NCBI GenBank assembly: GCA_903885565.1
Contig: CAISJI010000040.1
Coordinates: forward strand, 1-64,000
Length of the DNA: 64,000 nucleotides
From: an uncultured Planctomycetaceae bacterium
GTDB taxonomy: Bacteria; Planctomycetota; Planctomycetia; Pirellulales; UBA1268
Direction of reading: 5' to 3'
Each line of letters opens with the position of its first letter. Within the stretch, counting starts at the first letter, position 1. Under the pieces are notes generated by a model that was not told the DNA's origin, did no database searches, and was given only the letters and a program-made list of their open reading frames with translations. Of the stretch, positions 20,111 to 29,228 are shown one piece after another. The translations under genes and the position numbers were made by a program.

Positions 20111-21820
20111 ATGGCTGAAAGTTTTCTGGAGATGAAGTCGGGGCCGCACGACGGCGAGAGGTTTCCGCTCGTCAAGGAACGGACGGTCATCGGTCGGCAT
20201 CCCTCCTGCGACATCGTGATCGAGGAATCGGCCGCCAGCCGCCACCATGCCGCCGTGACGTTCACCGGCACAGGCTTTGCGATTGAGGATCTCGGCAGTC
20301 GTAACGGCACCCTCCTCAACGGCCGTCGCCTTGTCGGCACGCATGAGCTCGAGCTCGGAGATGAATTGGTCATCAGTGGCCAACAGATGGCGTTTGTCTC
20401 CGATAGCCCCGCCATCATCGGCTCGGCCCGCGTCTCCGGAACCATTCAGGAAGAGATTCTGGAGGCTTCCGGCGGAGAAGCGATGATCGTGTCGCAGGTC
20501 GACCTGCCGCGTCCCTCGCCCCACAATCCTGCTGGTGGGCAGGCTGAGGCGAAATTGAGGGCTGTGCTGGGATTCAATCGGGCCATTGGGGCTTCGCTCT
20601 CGCTGGAGGATGTGCTGCCCCGCCTGCTGGAGGGCGTCTTCGGAATCTATCATCAAGCCGACCGGGCCTTTGTGCTGTTGGCCGATAAAGAATCGAAACG
20701 GCTGGTGCTGCGGGCCCGCAAGATCAAGGGAGCGCCTGAGCCGGGCCCGCTCCGGCTGAGTCTGTCGCTCATCGACCGGGTGGTGCGGTCGGGAAAGGCG
20801 ATCCTCTCGGCTGATGCCCTCACCGACAGCCGGTTCAACGCCAGTGAGAGCATCCACGATTGCCGGATCAGGTCGGTGATGTGCGTGCCAGTCCTCCATG
20901 CCGATGGCAGCGTGCTGGGCGTGATCCATGTCGATTCGCTCGGGGCGGTGGGGGGGTTCACGCAGGAGGATCTTGAGGTGCTCGCCGGCGTGGCCGGGCA
21001 GGCAGCCCAGGCGATCGAGCAGGCGCTGGCCCACGACGAGCAGGTCGGCCGTGCGAAGCTCAAACGCGATCTCGAGATCGCCCATCGGGTGCAGCAGGGG
21101 CTGCTCCCCTCGCAGCCTCCCGATATCCCGGGCTACGAGGTTTTCGACTACTACGAGTCGGCGCAGCAGGTGGGGGGTGATTTCTTCGGATATGTGCCGC
21201 TGGCGGAGGGCCGGATCGCCGTCGTGCTGGCCGATGTGTCGGGCAAGGGAGTGTCGGCGGCGCTGGTGATGGCGGCGCTCTCCGCCGATGTGCGCTACTG
21301 CCTGGCGAGCGAGCGTGATGTGCCCAAGGCTGTGGCGCGGATCAACGAGAGCTTCTGCCGTAGCGGCTGGGATGAGCGGTTTGCCACGGCAGTTGTGGCG
21401 GTGCTCGATCCGGCCACCCACCGGGCCGAGCTTGTCTGTGCCGGCCACCTGCCGGTTTACCTCAGGCACGCCGATGGCACGGTGCAGGCGGTGGGGCCGG
21501 AACAGGGGGGGCTGCCGCTGGGGATGGATCCCCAGGCGGTCTATTCCTGCTCCGAACTGGAATTTGCCCCCGGCACGATCATGGTGTTCTACACCGACGG
21601 GATCAGCGAGGCGATGGACCACGAAGACAATCTCTACGGACTCGAGCGGCTGCTGAGTGTGGTGGAGGGGACGGCGGCTTCGGCCGGAGAGCTCGGCCGC
21701 CGGATTCTCGCTGACGTCGAACGGCATGCCGCCGGTCAGGTGCGCAGCGACGACATCTGCCTCGTCTGCGTCGGCCGGCCGCTTCCGGGGTCTGCCAGCA
21801 CGCCAATCCCTTCGTCATAA
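20111..21820 (+). CDS. FHA-GAF-PP2C (SpoIIE/RsbU-type) protein phosphatase
   Basis: A 569-residue cytoplasmic regulator. An N-terminal FHA domain (about 5-95) has the phosphothreonine-binding pattern IGRHPSCDIVI and SRHHA and SRNGT. A GAF sensor domain (about 145-320) follows, then a PP2C/SpoIIE-type serine phosphatase domain (about 335-560) with metal-binding acids in GGDFFGYV, LADVSGKGVSAALVM and FYTDGISEAMD. It probably binds a phosphorylated partner, senses a ligand and dephosphorylates an anti-sigma antagonist or another protein. GGAG stands 8 nt before the ATG. It is a single gene; no STAS or anti-sigma partner is adjacent. Confidence 0.93.
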   Translation: MAESFLEMKSGPHDGERFPLVKERTVIGRHPSCDIVIEESAASRHHAAVTFTGTGFAIEDLGSRNGTLLNGRRLVGTHELELGDELVISGQQMAFVSDSPAIIGSARVSGTIQEEILEASGGEAMIVSQVDLPRPSPHNPAGGQAEAKLRAVLGFNRAIGASLSLEDVLPRLLEGVFGIYHQADRAFVLLADKESKRLVLRARKIKGAPEPGPLRLSLSLIDRVVRSGKAILSADALTDSRFNASESIHDCRIRSVMCVPVLHADGSVLGVIHVDSLGAVGGFTQEDLEVLAGVAGQAAQAIEQALAHDEQVGRAKLKRDLEIAHRVQQGLLPSQPPDIPGYEVFDYYESAQQVGGDFFGYVPLAEGRIAVVLADVSGKGVSAALVMAALSADVRYCLASERDVPKAVARINESFCRSGWDERFATAVVAVLDPATHRAELVCAGHLPVYLRHADGTVQAVGPEQGGLPLGMDPQAVYSCSELEFAPGTIMVFYTDGISEAMDHEDNLYGLERLLSVVEGTAASAGELGRRILADVERHAAGQVRSDDICLVCVGRPLPGSASTPIPSS

Positions 21821-21831
21821 GGCGAGAGCGC

Positions 21832-22200
21832 ATTCGGCGTCCGTGGCGCATCGGCTGCGGGACGGCGCCGGTTTCGTCACTTGGGCCGAGGCGGCTCGGT
21901 ACGCACAAAAAGTTCGCCGATCCCGCCGCCTCATCATCCTTCCTGACCGATGTTCGGGGAGGGGGTGCCCGTGCCCCAGGAGCCGGCGTAGGCGGCCAGC
22001 GGAGCCATGGATGGCGGGAGCGCAGCCGACTTTCGAGTGAGCGAAAGGCCCTGGAGGGCCGCAGCGAACGTCCGGCGATGGGGCGCGGGCATCCCCGGAC
22101 CTGGAGCGGCTTCGACTTCCGTGGCGCCTCGGCTGCGGGACGGCAAAAGTCTCGTCGCATGCGCTCCTCGAGCGTTCGCCGATCCCTCCGCCTCTGTCCT
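21832..22200 (+). repeat. Composite A-B-A intergenic repeat, copy 1
   Basis: This is a three-part element: an A unit (about 21839-21932), a B unit (about 21951-22107) and a second A unit (about 22117-22197), all in direct orientation. B contains GTTCGGGGAGGGGGTG, GGCGTAGGCGGCCAGCGGAG and TTTCGAGTGAGCGAAAGGCC. A nearly identical A-B-A element lies at 28801-29186. It fills the whole convergent gap between the phosphatase and uvrB genes. No ORF is conserved between copies well enough to be convincing. Confidence 0.85.
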
Positions 22201-22234
22201 TCGATGTGCCATGGATGGCTTTGTCCGCGTAAAG

Positions 22235-24310
22235 CTAGCGTTTCGGCCGGGGAATTCGGCTCGCCGATCCCCCCTTGGGCCCGCCGCGGCCCCGCCCGCC
22301 GGCCCGCCCCCTGCCCCCGCCGGCGCTGCCTCCCCCCGACCGCATGCCGGCGATCCGGTCGCGGATCCGGGCCGCCCGTTCAAAGTCGAGTTCGGCTGCG
22401 GCCTGCATCATGTCGGCCTCGAGCTGCTCGAGCACTTCGGCGGCCTCCTGCTGCGCTGCCTCCCCCTGCCCCACGGCGGCGAATGCCACGGCGCGGGACG
22501 TGGCTTCTGATTCAATACCCGAGCGGATCTCTTTGCGGATTGTTTCGGGAGTGATGCCGTGGGCGATGTTGTAGGCCTGCTGGATTTCCCGGCGGCGGCG
22601 GGTTTCGTCGATCGCCTGCTGCATCGAGCCGGTGATGGTGTCGGCATAGAGGATCACCCTGGCATCGACGTTGCGGGCGGAGCGGCCGATCGTTTGCATC
22701 AGCGAGGTTTCGCTGCGCAGAAAACCCTCCTTGTCGGCATCCAGAATGGCCACCAGGGAGACCTCCGGCAGATCGAGGCCCTCACGCAGCAAATTCACCC
22801 CCACGAGCACGTCAAACTTCCCCTCGCGGAGTTGCTTGAGCAGATCGACCCGCTCAAAGGCGTCGAGTTCGCTGTGCAGCCAGCGGCAGCGGACATTGCG
22901 CTCCTGGAAATAGGTGGTCAGATCTTCGGAGAGCTTTTTGGTCAGCGCGGTGACGAGCACGCGATTGCCTGCTGCCACGGTCTTGGCAATCTCGCCGGTG
23001 AGATGCAGAACCTGATTTTTGGCCGGCACGATCTCGATCACCGGATCGAGCAGTCCAGTGGGGCGAATCACCTGCTCCACCACCTCGCCACCAGTGCGGC
23101 CAAGCTCCCATTCCCCCGGTGTGGCCGACACATGCACCGTCTGATGGAGCTTTGCCTCCCATTCATCGAATTTCAGCGGCCGGTTGTCCATGGCACTCGG
23201 CAGCCGGAAGCCGTGGTCGACGAGCGTCAGCTTGCGGCTGCGATCGCCGGCATACATCCCCCGCACCTGCGGCACCGTGACATGCGATTCATCCACAAAG
23301 AAAAGGAAATCGGGTGGAAAATAGTTGAACAGCGTGTCGGGGGTGCTGTCCGGCGCCCGGCCGCTCAAGGGGCGGGAATAGTTTTCAATGCCCGGGCAGA
23401 ATCCCGCCTCCAGCAGCATCTCGATGTCGAAGCGGGTCCGCGCGGCCAGCCGCTGCGCTTCCAGGAGCTTGCCCTGGCTCTTGAGCTCCTCCAGCCGCGC
23501 CTCCAGTTCCGCCTTGATCGTCGAAACGGCTGCCCGCACACGATCTTCCGGCATCACAAAATGGCGGCCGGGGTAGAAATACATCTCGTCCTTGCGGGCC
23601 GCCACCTCGCCGCTGGTGGGATGGATCACGGCGATCGATTCGAGCGTATTGCCCCAGAATTCGACCCGGGCCGCCAGCTCGTCGTAGGGGGGCCAGATGT
23701 CGATCGAGTCGCCACGCACCCGGAATTTCCCGCGCTCAAGCGCCATGTCGCTGCGCTCGTAGTGGATCGAGATCAGCTGCTCGAGCAGCTTTTCTCGCGA
23801 CAGTGCCATGCCGCTGGCGAGCCGGATCACCATCGCCTTGTAGTCTTCCGGCGAACCGAGGCCGTAGATGCACGAGACGCTGGCCACCACGATCACATCA
23901 CGCCGGCTCACCAGAGCGCTGGTGGCGGCCAGCCGCAGCCGGTCGATCTCCTTGTTGATCGCCGCATCCTTCTCGATGTAGATGTCGCGCTGCGGAATGT
24001 AGGCTTCGGGCTGGTAGTAGTCGTAGTAGCTGACGAAATAGTGGACGGCGTTGTGGGGGAAAAAATCGCGGAACTCCGCGTAGAGCTGCGCTGCCAGGGT
24101 TTTGTTGTGGGAGAGCACCAGTGTCGGCCGGCCGACCCGCGCAATCACATTGGCCATCGTGAATGTCTTGCCGGAGCCGGTCACGCCCATCAGCACCTGC
24201 GCAGCGCGGCCATCCTCGATTCCCCGCACGAGCGCCGCAATGGCCTCCGGCTGATCCCCTGCCGGCTGATAGGGGCTCACCAGCTCAAACACATCAGGAT
24301 TGAGTGTCAT
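22235..24310 (-). CDS. uvrB: UvrABC system protein B, excision-repair helicase
   Basis: A 691-residue UvrB, the damage-verification subunit of nucleotide excision repair. It shows the P-loop GVTGSGKTFTMANV, the damage-sensing beta-hairpin YYDYYQPEAYIP, the DEAD-like DESHVT box, helicase motifs V and VI (GRSARNVDARVILYAD) and a C-terminal UVR domain (LEADMMQAAAELDFERAARIRDRI) for UvrC contact. A Gly/Arg-rich tail follows. The ATG at 24310 overlaps the upstream ComEA-like stop as ATGA; a longer in-frame extension upstream is not homologous and is rejected. Confidence 0.97.
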   Translation of the reverse strand: MTLNPDVFELVSPYQPAGDQPEAIAALVRGIEDGRAAQVLMGVTGSGKTFTMANVIARVGRPTLVLSHNKTLAAQLYAEFRDFFPHNAVHYFVSYYDYYQPEAYIPQRDIYIEKDAAINKEIDRLRLAATSALVSRRDVIVVASVSCIYGLGSPEDYKAMVIRLASGMALSREKLLEQLISIHYERSDMALERGKFRVRGDSIDIWPPYDELAARVEFWGNTLESIAVIHPTSGEVAARKDEMYFYPGRHFVMPEDRVRAAVSTIKAELEARLEELKSQGKLLEAQRLAARTRFDIEMLLEAGFCPGIENYSRPLSGRAPDSTPDTLFNYFPPDFLFFVDESHVTVPQVRGMYAGDRSRKLTLVDHGFRLPSAMDNRPLKFDEWEAKLHQTVHVSATPGEWELGRTGGEVVEQVIRPTGLLDPVIEIVPAKNQVLHLTGEIAKTVAAGNRVLVTALTKKLSEDLTTYFQERNVRCRWLHSELDAFERVDLLKQLREGKFDVLVGVNLLREGLDLPEVSLVAILDADKEGFLRSETSLMQTIGRSARNVDARVILYADTITGSMQQAIDETRRRREIQQAYNIAHGITPETIRKEIRSGIESEATSRAVAFAAVGQGEAAQQEAAEVLEQLEADMMQAAAELDFERAARIRDRIAGMRSGGGSAGGGRGRAGGRGRGGPKGGSASRIPRPKR

Positions 24311-24699
24311 GGGGCGGCTCCTGGTGCGAGATTGAGGGTCAGCGGTCGGAGGTGGGGGCGGATGCGGTCGAGCGTGGCTTCCCCGATTCCAGGCACGTCG
24401 AGGATCGCCTCGGGCGTGAGGAATGGGCCGTGGGCCTGGCGATGGTCGATCACGCGGCGGGCCAGCGCCGGGCCGACGCCGGGGAGTTGCGACAGTTCGG
24501 CGGCCTCGGCAGAGTTGATGTCGAGCGTGAATGGTATGGCCACTCTCGGCGGATGGTCGTGCTCCACGAGGCCGCCGGAGAAGCCCCCGGCACGCGCCAT
24601 CCAAATGGCTGCCGCAACGAGCCCGATGGTCAGGGCCGTGGCGATCAGCGGTTGGCTTCGCGCCGGCAACATTCGCTCAAAAAAAGGGCTGGGATTCAT
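24307..24699 (-). CDS. ComEA-like helix-hairpin-helix DNA-binding membrane protein
   Basis: A 130-residue protein with one N-terminal membrane helix (about 17-37) and a C-terminal ComEA-type domain. The motif LDINSAEAAELSQLPGVG and a second DVPGIGEATLDRI form two helix-hairpin-helix units that bind DNA without sequence specificity. ComEA proteins receive DNA at the cell surface during natural transformation; a short ComEA-like protein could also act elsewhere. The gene overlaps uvrB by 4 bp, linking it to a repair gene. I chose the ATG at 24699 because the longer upstream frame is antisense to nadC. Confidence 0.85.
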   Translation of the reverse strand: MNPSPFFERMLPARSQPLIATALTIGLVAAAIWMARAGGFSGGLVEHDHPPRVAIPFTLDINSAEAAELSQLPGVGPALARRVIDHRQAHGPFLTPEAILDVPGIGEATLDRIRPHLRPLTLNLAPGAAP

Positions 24700-24831
24700 G
24701 AATGCATGGTAGCTTCTCCCCCCGCCGCTGCCTGTAGGCTGCCGTGCCTGAAGGCTCCCGCTACGATAGGGCCTGTGCGGATCGGCTCGGAGGGTCCGCG
24801 GGATTCCCTTTTTCGCCCAGGCTGACCCCTC

Positions 24832-25857
24832 ATGCCCACCACCGCCAGTTCCTCTCTCCCCCCTTCCGTCCGCGACCACTTCCAAACGCAGTGGAACACC
24901 CATCTGGCCGAGCATGTGGCGGAGTTGGCTCGGGGCTGGTTTGCCGAGGATCTTGGTCAGGAGTGCGATTGGACCAGCGTGGCGCTGGTGGAGGCGGATG
25001 CCGGGGCGACGCTTGACGTGGTGGCGCGGAAGCCGGGGGTGATCGCAGGACTCGAGGCGGCAGGAATAGTGGCGCGGACGGCCGATCCTCGGTTGGAGTG
25101 GCGGCCCCGCTTGGCCGACGGCTCCACTGTCGCGGCTGGCGAGGTGGTGGCCACGCTCGGGGGGGCGACCCGCAGTGTGCTGGCGGCGGAGCGGGTTGTG
25201 CTCAACGTGGTCGGCCGGATGTCGGGAGTGGCGACCGCCACGCGGCGGCTGGTCGATGCGGTTGCCGGCACCCCCTGCCGCGTCTACGACACTCGGAAAA
25301 CGGTGCCGGGCTGGCGGTTGCTCGACAAGCTGGCGGTGCGGCTGGGGGGAGGCTGGAACCACCGCCTCGGACTCTTCGACGCAATCCTCATCAAAGACAA
25401 CCATCTGGCCGCCGTGGCGACGCAGGGGGGGCCTGCCGGTCCGATCGCAGGAATGTCAGCCGCCGGTCAACCGGGCGGGGAAGCTGCCTCTCCCGCGGCA
25501 GCCGTCCGGCGGGCCCGTGCTTTTCTGGCGGCGACGTTTCCCCCGGCACGGGCCGAGGGGATGGTGGTGGAAATTGAGTTGGACAGCCTCGATGCACTGG
25601 CCGCTGTGCTCGAGGCCGGCCCCGACATCGTGTTGCTCGACAACATGGCCCGGGCGCAGCTCGCCGAGGCTGTCGCCCTGCGGAACCGACTCAAGTCGCG
25701 GGTGATTCTCGAAGCTTCAGGGGGCATCCGCCCAGAGACGGTGGCCGCAATTGCCGCCACGGGCGTCGATCGGGTGAGCACCGGATGGCCCACGCACGAT
25801 GCGCCCTGGCTCGATGTGGCGCTCGACTGGGCGGCGGTGGGCGGGGGTAGACCGTAG
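24832..25857 (+). CDS. nadC: Nicotinate-nucleotide diphosphorylase (carboxylating)
   Basis: A 341-residue quinolinate phosphoribosyltransferase that makes nicotinate mononucleotide in de novo NAD synthesis. Conserved features include ERVVLNVVGRMSGVAT, the phosphate-binding DTRKTVPGWRLLDK, GGGWNHRLGLFDAILIKDNH, EIELDSLD, DIVLLDNM and LEASGGI. A Gly/Pro/Ala-rich insert (about 196-225) makes it longer than the typical 280-300. No nadA or nadB is adjacent. It is divergent from the comEA-like gene. Confidence 0.95.
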   Translation: MPTTASSSLPPSVRDHFQTQWNTHLAEHVAELARGWFAEDLGQECDWTSVALVEADAGATLDVVARKPGVIAGLEAAGIVARTADPRLEWRPRLADGSTVAAGEVVATLGGATRSVLAAERVVLNVVGRMSGVATATRRLVDAVAGTPCRVYDTRKTVPGWRLLDKLAVRLGGGWNHRLGLFDAILIKDNHLAAVATQGGPAGPIAGMSAAGQPGGEAASPAAAVRRARAFLAATFPPARAEGMVVEIELDSLDALAAVLEAGPDIVLLDNMARAQLAEAVALRNRLKSRVILEASGGIRPETVAAIAATGVDRVSTGWPTHDAPWLDVALDWAAVGGGRP

Positions 25858-25925
25858 ACCCGGAGACCTCGCGGGGAAACGTTGCTCAGAGAACGTTGCC
25901 CACCGATCATCACCCGATAAGCAGG

Positions 25926-25947
25926 ATTTCTGCACCTGCGCAGAAAT
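25926..25947. terminator. Hairpin between convergent nadC and rpsU
   Basis: ATTTCTGC and GCAGAAAT form a perfect 8-bp stem around ACCTGC in the gap between the two convergent genes. There is no T-run, so it is a weak candidate for a bidirectional terminator. Confidence 0.35.
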
Positions 25948-25995
25948 ACCACGAATACACGAATGTATCCTTGGGCAAGCAAGCGGAGGGCTGGT

Positions 25996-26190
25996 TCAGA
26001 CGCCCAGCAGGCGATTCCGCTTGGTGCGGCGTTCGGCGCGGAGGCGGGCGCGGCGCTTCGTTTCGCTCGGCTTTTCGAAGAACTCGCGGCGACGCATTTC
26101 TTTTTTGATGCCGCTGCGCTCGACCAGTTTACGGAAGCGGCGAACCGCTTCCTGAATGCTTTCCCTCTCGCGGACAGTGAGCTTGACCAT
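25996..26190 (-). CDS. rpsU: 30S ribosomal protein bS21
   Basis: A 64-residue small-subunit ribosomal protein involved in translation initiation. It matches the family pattern [22 protein letters not shown] followed by [13 protein letters not shown] and a very basic tail. The ATG at 26190 follows an AGGA; an in-frame start 27 nt upstream is not homologous. It stands alone, convergent with nadC. Confidence 0.95.
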   Translation of the reverse strand: MVKLTVRERESIQEAVRRFRKLVERSGIKKEMRRREFFEKPSETKRRARLRAERRTKRNRLLGV

Positions 26191-26257
26191 ACGTTTCCTG
26201 AAACCTGAAGGTACCAAAACAGCTTCGGAGCCTAGCCGGTTTGGCAGGAAAAGTCCA

Positions 26258-26300
26258 TGCCGGGGCCTGAGCCCGCAGGAGCGGGCCTAAAGCCCGAGGC
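26258..26300 (+). repeat. REP-like short palindromic sequence
   Basis: The segment GGGCCTGAGCCCGC-AGGA-GCGGGCCTAAAGCCCG contains a 6-bp stem GCCCGC/GCGGGC with a 4-nt loop, flanked by further short GGGC/GCCC complements. It resembles REP elements, but only this copy was seen in the window. Confidence 0.35.
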
Positions 26301-26433
26301 GATTCCGATTGCAGTGGAGAACCCGAGGGCCCACAATTCTCACGTTTGGCCCACAGCCCAGTTCGGTCTGCGGAGAATTTCTCCCCGGGCGTGGGGCCAC
26401 TTGGAGCGGGAGTGGATCGTGCCGAATGCCGAT

Positions 26434-27960
26434 ATGCCGAGCGATTTTCTCGGCCAATTCCTCTATTCCCTGACCGGTCTGGCCGATGTGGTGGCCGCCC
26501 GCGAAATGCTGCTGGCGTTGGCGGCACTGGTGATGTATCTGGCCACGGCCCCCAAGGGCAGACGCTGGCTTTCGTGGGTGTCGATCGTGCTGCTGGGACT
26601 GGGGCTGGTGGCGCTGCTGGCCAAGGTTCTGTTTCCGGCCGGCGCAGCGGCAGAAGCCCGCCCGCATGCCCATCACATGCTGCAGTTTTTTCTGGTGGCC
26701 TCGCTGCTGCAGTCGCTGCTGTTGATCGGGGCAGTGTCGGTGTGGGAGCGGGTGTCGGCTCCGATGCCCAAGATCTTTCTCGATGTGCTCCGCTGTCTGA
26801 TGTTTGCGCTGGCCCTGTTGATGGTGTTGTGGGAGGCGGGGATCAACGCTGGGGAGCTGATAACGGGATCGGCGCTGGTCACGGCAGTGCTGGGATTTGC
26901 CCTGAAAGACACGCTGGGCAATGTCTTTGCCGGCTTGGCGATCCATGCCGAGCATCCCTTTGAGGTAGGCGACTGGATCCAATACGACGCCATTTCCGCC
27001 CACATTGGCAAAGTGGTGGAGATCAACTGGCGGGCCACCAAAGTGATCACGCTCGACGAGGCCTATGTCATCATTCCCAACGGCCAACTGGCGCAGGCTT
27101 CCATCCGTAATTTCACCAAACCAGAGCCCTGGTCCCGCCGCAGCCTGTTTGTGGTGACTCCCTACGATGTCTCGCCGCAGCGGGTGCAGCGCATCATCCT
27201 CGACGCCATTCGCGGGAGTTTTGGCGTGCTCGAGCATCCGGCGCCGTCGGTCGTCACCAACGACTTCAAGGAACGCGGGGTCGAACACTGGGTGCGGCTG
27301 TTCACGACCGATTTTGACAAACGCGACCGGGTTGATGGGATGGCCCGCGACAGAATCTGGTTTGCGCTGGCCCGCAACGGCATCGACATCCCCGTCGCCA
27401 CGCAGGCGATCCGGCTCACCCCCCTGCCCCCCCCTGCCCCTCCCGACCCGCCCGAAATCGCCCTCCACCGCCGCTTGCAGTCGCTGGAGCAGGTGGGACT
27501 GCTCGACGTCCTGGGCAAGGATCATCTGGAGAATCTCGCCATGCAGAGCCGCGAACTGCGGTTCGCTGGCGGCGAACCGATCATCCGGCAGGGGGATCCG
27601 GGGGAGAGCATGTTCGTGGTCTTGAGCGGCACCGTGGAGGTGACGGCTGCGGAGGATGGCTTGGGCCCGGTGGCGCTGGCCCACCTCGGCCCAGGCGATT
27701 TCTTTGGAGAAATGTCGCTGATGACCGGCGCCGCCCGGTCGGCCACCGTGACGGCTGTTACGGAGACGCAGGTGGTGGAGGTGGACAAGGTTGCGTTCCG
27801 CGGCATTCTGGCGGCGGAGCCGTCGCTGGTGGCGAAAATCAGTGATTCGCTCAGCACGAGGCTCGGCGAACGCTCTCGGGCCCTCGCGGCGAGCGGGCGG
27901 CCCGCTGCTGTGGCCCCCCAGGATCTCTTTCAGAAAGTGCGCGATTTTTTCGCGATGTGA
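26434..27960 (+). CDS. MscS-type mechanosensitive channel with C-terminal cyclic-nucleotide-binding domain
   Basis: A 508-residue membrane channel. Four or five membrane helices (about 25-180) lead to the MscS pore helix and beta domain (GSALVTAVLGFALKDTLGNVF, then PFEVGDWIQY and VIIPNGQL). After a Pro-rich linker (about 330-345) comes a cNMP-binding domain (about 360-490) with the phosphate-binding cassette FFGEMSLMTGAARSATV, where the Glu and Arg needed for cAMP or cGMP are kept. It probably gates ions or osmolytes in response to nucleotide. The ATG at 26434 suits the family; in-frame codons further upstream are less likely. A cyclic nucleotide phosphodiesterase gene follows after 54 bp. 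Confidence 0.92.
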   Translation: MPSDFLGQFLYSLTGLADVVAAREMLLALAALVMYLATAPKGRRWLSWVSIVLLGLGLVALLAKVLFPAGAAAEARPHAHHMLQFFLVASLLQSLLLIGAVSVWERVSAPMPKIFLDVLRCLMFALALLMVLWEAGINAGELITGSALVTAVLGFALKDTLGNVFAGLAIHAEHPFEVGDWIQYDAISAHIGKVVEINWRATKVITLDEAYVIIPNGQLAQASIRNFTKPEPWSRRSLFVVTPYDVSPQRVQRIILDAIRGSFGVLEHPAPSVVTNDFKERGVEHWVRLFTTDFDKRDRVDGMARDRIWFALARNGIDIPVATQAIRLTPLPPPAPPDPPEIALHRRLQSLEQVGLLDVLGKDHLENLAMQSRELRFAGGEPIIRQGDPGESMFVVLSGTVEVTAAEDGLGPVALAHLGPGDFFGEMSLMTGAARSATVTAVTETQVVEVDKVAFRGILAAEPSLVAKISDSLSTRLGERSRALAASGRPAAVAPQDLFQKVRDFFAM

Positions 27961-28014
27961 CGCTGCTGCCCGTCGGCCTAACGACTACGCCCTCATCCAG
28001 AGAACCCTCCAGCC

Positions 28015-28776
28015 ATGCGTGTGGAACTGATCCCCTCGAGCATTCCGGCCAGCGACACGCAATTCCTGGTTTCGTTTTTGGTCAACGACGCCGTGGCCAT
28101 CGATGCTGGTGCCCTGGGCCTGCTTGCCGATCTCGACCGTCAGGAGAAGGTGCAGCATGTCTTTATCACCCATGAGCATCTCGACCACATCGCCTCGCTG
28201 GCGATCTTTCTGGAGAATGTCTATCGGCCGGGCCCAGACTGCGTGGAGGTGCTCGGCTCCCAGAACGTGCTCGACTTTCTCCATCGCGACATCTTCAATG
28301 GCCGTGTCTGGCCCGATTTTTTCGAGCTTTCCCAGCCGGGCAATACGTTTGTGTCGACCACCGTGCTCAAGCCCTGGCGGCCAGTGCGGCGGGCGGGTCT
28401 GACGATCACGCCGGTGCCGGTATCCCATTCGGTCGAGACCCTCGGGTTGGTTGTGGACGACGGCGCTGCGGCGGTCGGCTTTCCCTCCGACACCGGCCCC
28501 ACGGAGGAATTCTGGCGCTCTCTCGCGACGCTGCCCCACCTCAAGGCGGTCTTTCTGGAGGCGAGTTTTCCGGCCAGCCACAGCGATCTAGCCGCCCTCA
28601 CCGGCCACCTCTGCACGCAGACATTCGCTGCCGAGCACGCCAAGGTGCCCCATCACGCCCGCAGCATTGTGGTCCACCGCAAGGCTCGGTATGCGGCTGA
28701 GATCGCCCGCGAAATTGCCGCCCACGGCCTCAGCGGCGTGGAGATGGTGCGGGCCGGCTTTGGCTACGAATTCTGA
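28015..28776 (+). CDS. Class II cyclic nucleotide phosphodiesterase (metallo-beta-lactamase fold)
   Basis: A 253-residue MBL-fold hydrolase. The motif THEHLDHIASL matches the class II PDE variant of the MBL signature (HxHLDH); later elements include PVSHSVETLGLVVDD, PSDTGPTEEFW, FLEASFP and H-rich SIVVHRKARYA. The class hydrolyses 3',5'-cAMP or cGMP and is often periplasmic, but no signal peptide is seen here, so it should be cytoplasmic. It directly follows a channel gene with a cNMP-binding domain, which supports the activity call. General MBL hydrolase is the alternative. Confidence 0.8.
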   Translation: MRVELIPSSIPASDTQFLVSFLVNDAVAIDAGALGLLADLDRQEKVQHVFITHEHLDHIASLAIFLENVYRPGPDCVEVLGSQNVLDFLHRDIFNGRVWPDFFELSQPGNTFVSTTVLKPWRPVRRAGLTITPVPVSHSVETLGLVVDDGAAAVGFPSDTGPTEEFWRSLATLPHLKAVFLEASFPASHSDLAALTGHLCTQTFAAEHAKVPHHARSIVVHRKARYAAEIAREIAAHGLSGVEMVRAGFGYEF

Positions 28777-28800
28777 GGCAGGTCTCGAGAGAGTATTCGC

Positions 28801-29186
28801 CTTCCGTGGCGCATCGGCTGCGGGACGGCACTGGTTTCGTCACTTGACCGCAGCTGCTCGGTGCGCACAAAAAGTTCGCCGATCCCTCCGCCTCCGTCGC
28901 TCTTCCTCCGTCCCCTTCTTGATCGATGTTCGGGGAGGGGGTGTCCGTGCCCCGTGAGCCGGCGTAGGCGGCCAGCGGAGCCATGGATGGCGAAGAGCAG
29001 CCGACTTTCGAGTGAGCGAAAGGCCCGGAGGGCCGCAGCGAACGTCCGGCGATGGGGCATGGGCAGCCCCGGACCTAGAGCGGCTTCGACTTCCGTGGTG
29101 CGCCGGCTGCGGGACGGCACTGGTTTCGTCACTTGACCGCAACTGCTCAGTGCTCACAAAAAGTTCGCCGATCACTCCGCCTCCGT
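28801..29186 (+). repeat. Composite A-B-A intergenic repeat, copy 2
   Basis: This is the same A-B-A arrangement as 21832-22200: A at 28801-28897, B at 28920-29086, A at 29090-29186. The two A units here are the variant with GACGGCACTGGTTTCGTCAC. It fills the convergent gap between the phosphodiesterase and typA genes, as copy 1 does between two other convergent genes. Confidence 0.85.
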
Positions 29187-29228
29187 CACCCGATGAGCCC
29201 ATCGGCAATCGCGTTATCCTGGCTGAGC

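Noticed and set aside
19943-21727. Minus-strand ORF of 594 codons opposite the FHA-phosphatase
   Set aside because: It is His/Arg/Gly-rich with no domain, and the plus strand has a clear FHA-GAF-PP2C protein; typical antisense ORF of high-GC DNA.
21832-22200. Reading frames in the A-B-A repeats as a transposase or protein family
   Set aside because: The frames differ between the two copies, contain stops and lack a ribosome binding site, so a noncoding repeat fits better.
24311-24604. Extended N-terminus of UvrB
   Set aside because: The 98 residues are Arg/Pro-rich with no homology and coincide with the comEA-like gene; the ATGA overlap start is far better.
22559-24712. Plus-strand ORF of 717 codons opposite uvrB
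   Set aside because: It is a shadow of uvrB; no recognisable motifs and no ribosome binding site.
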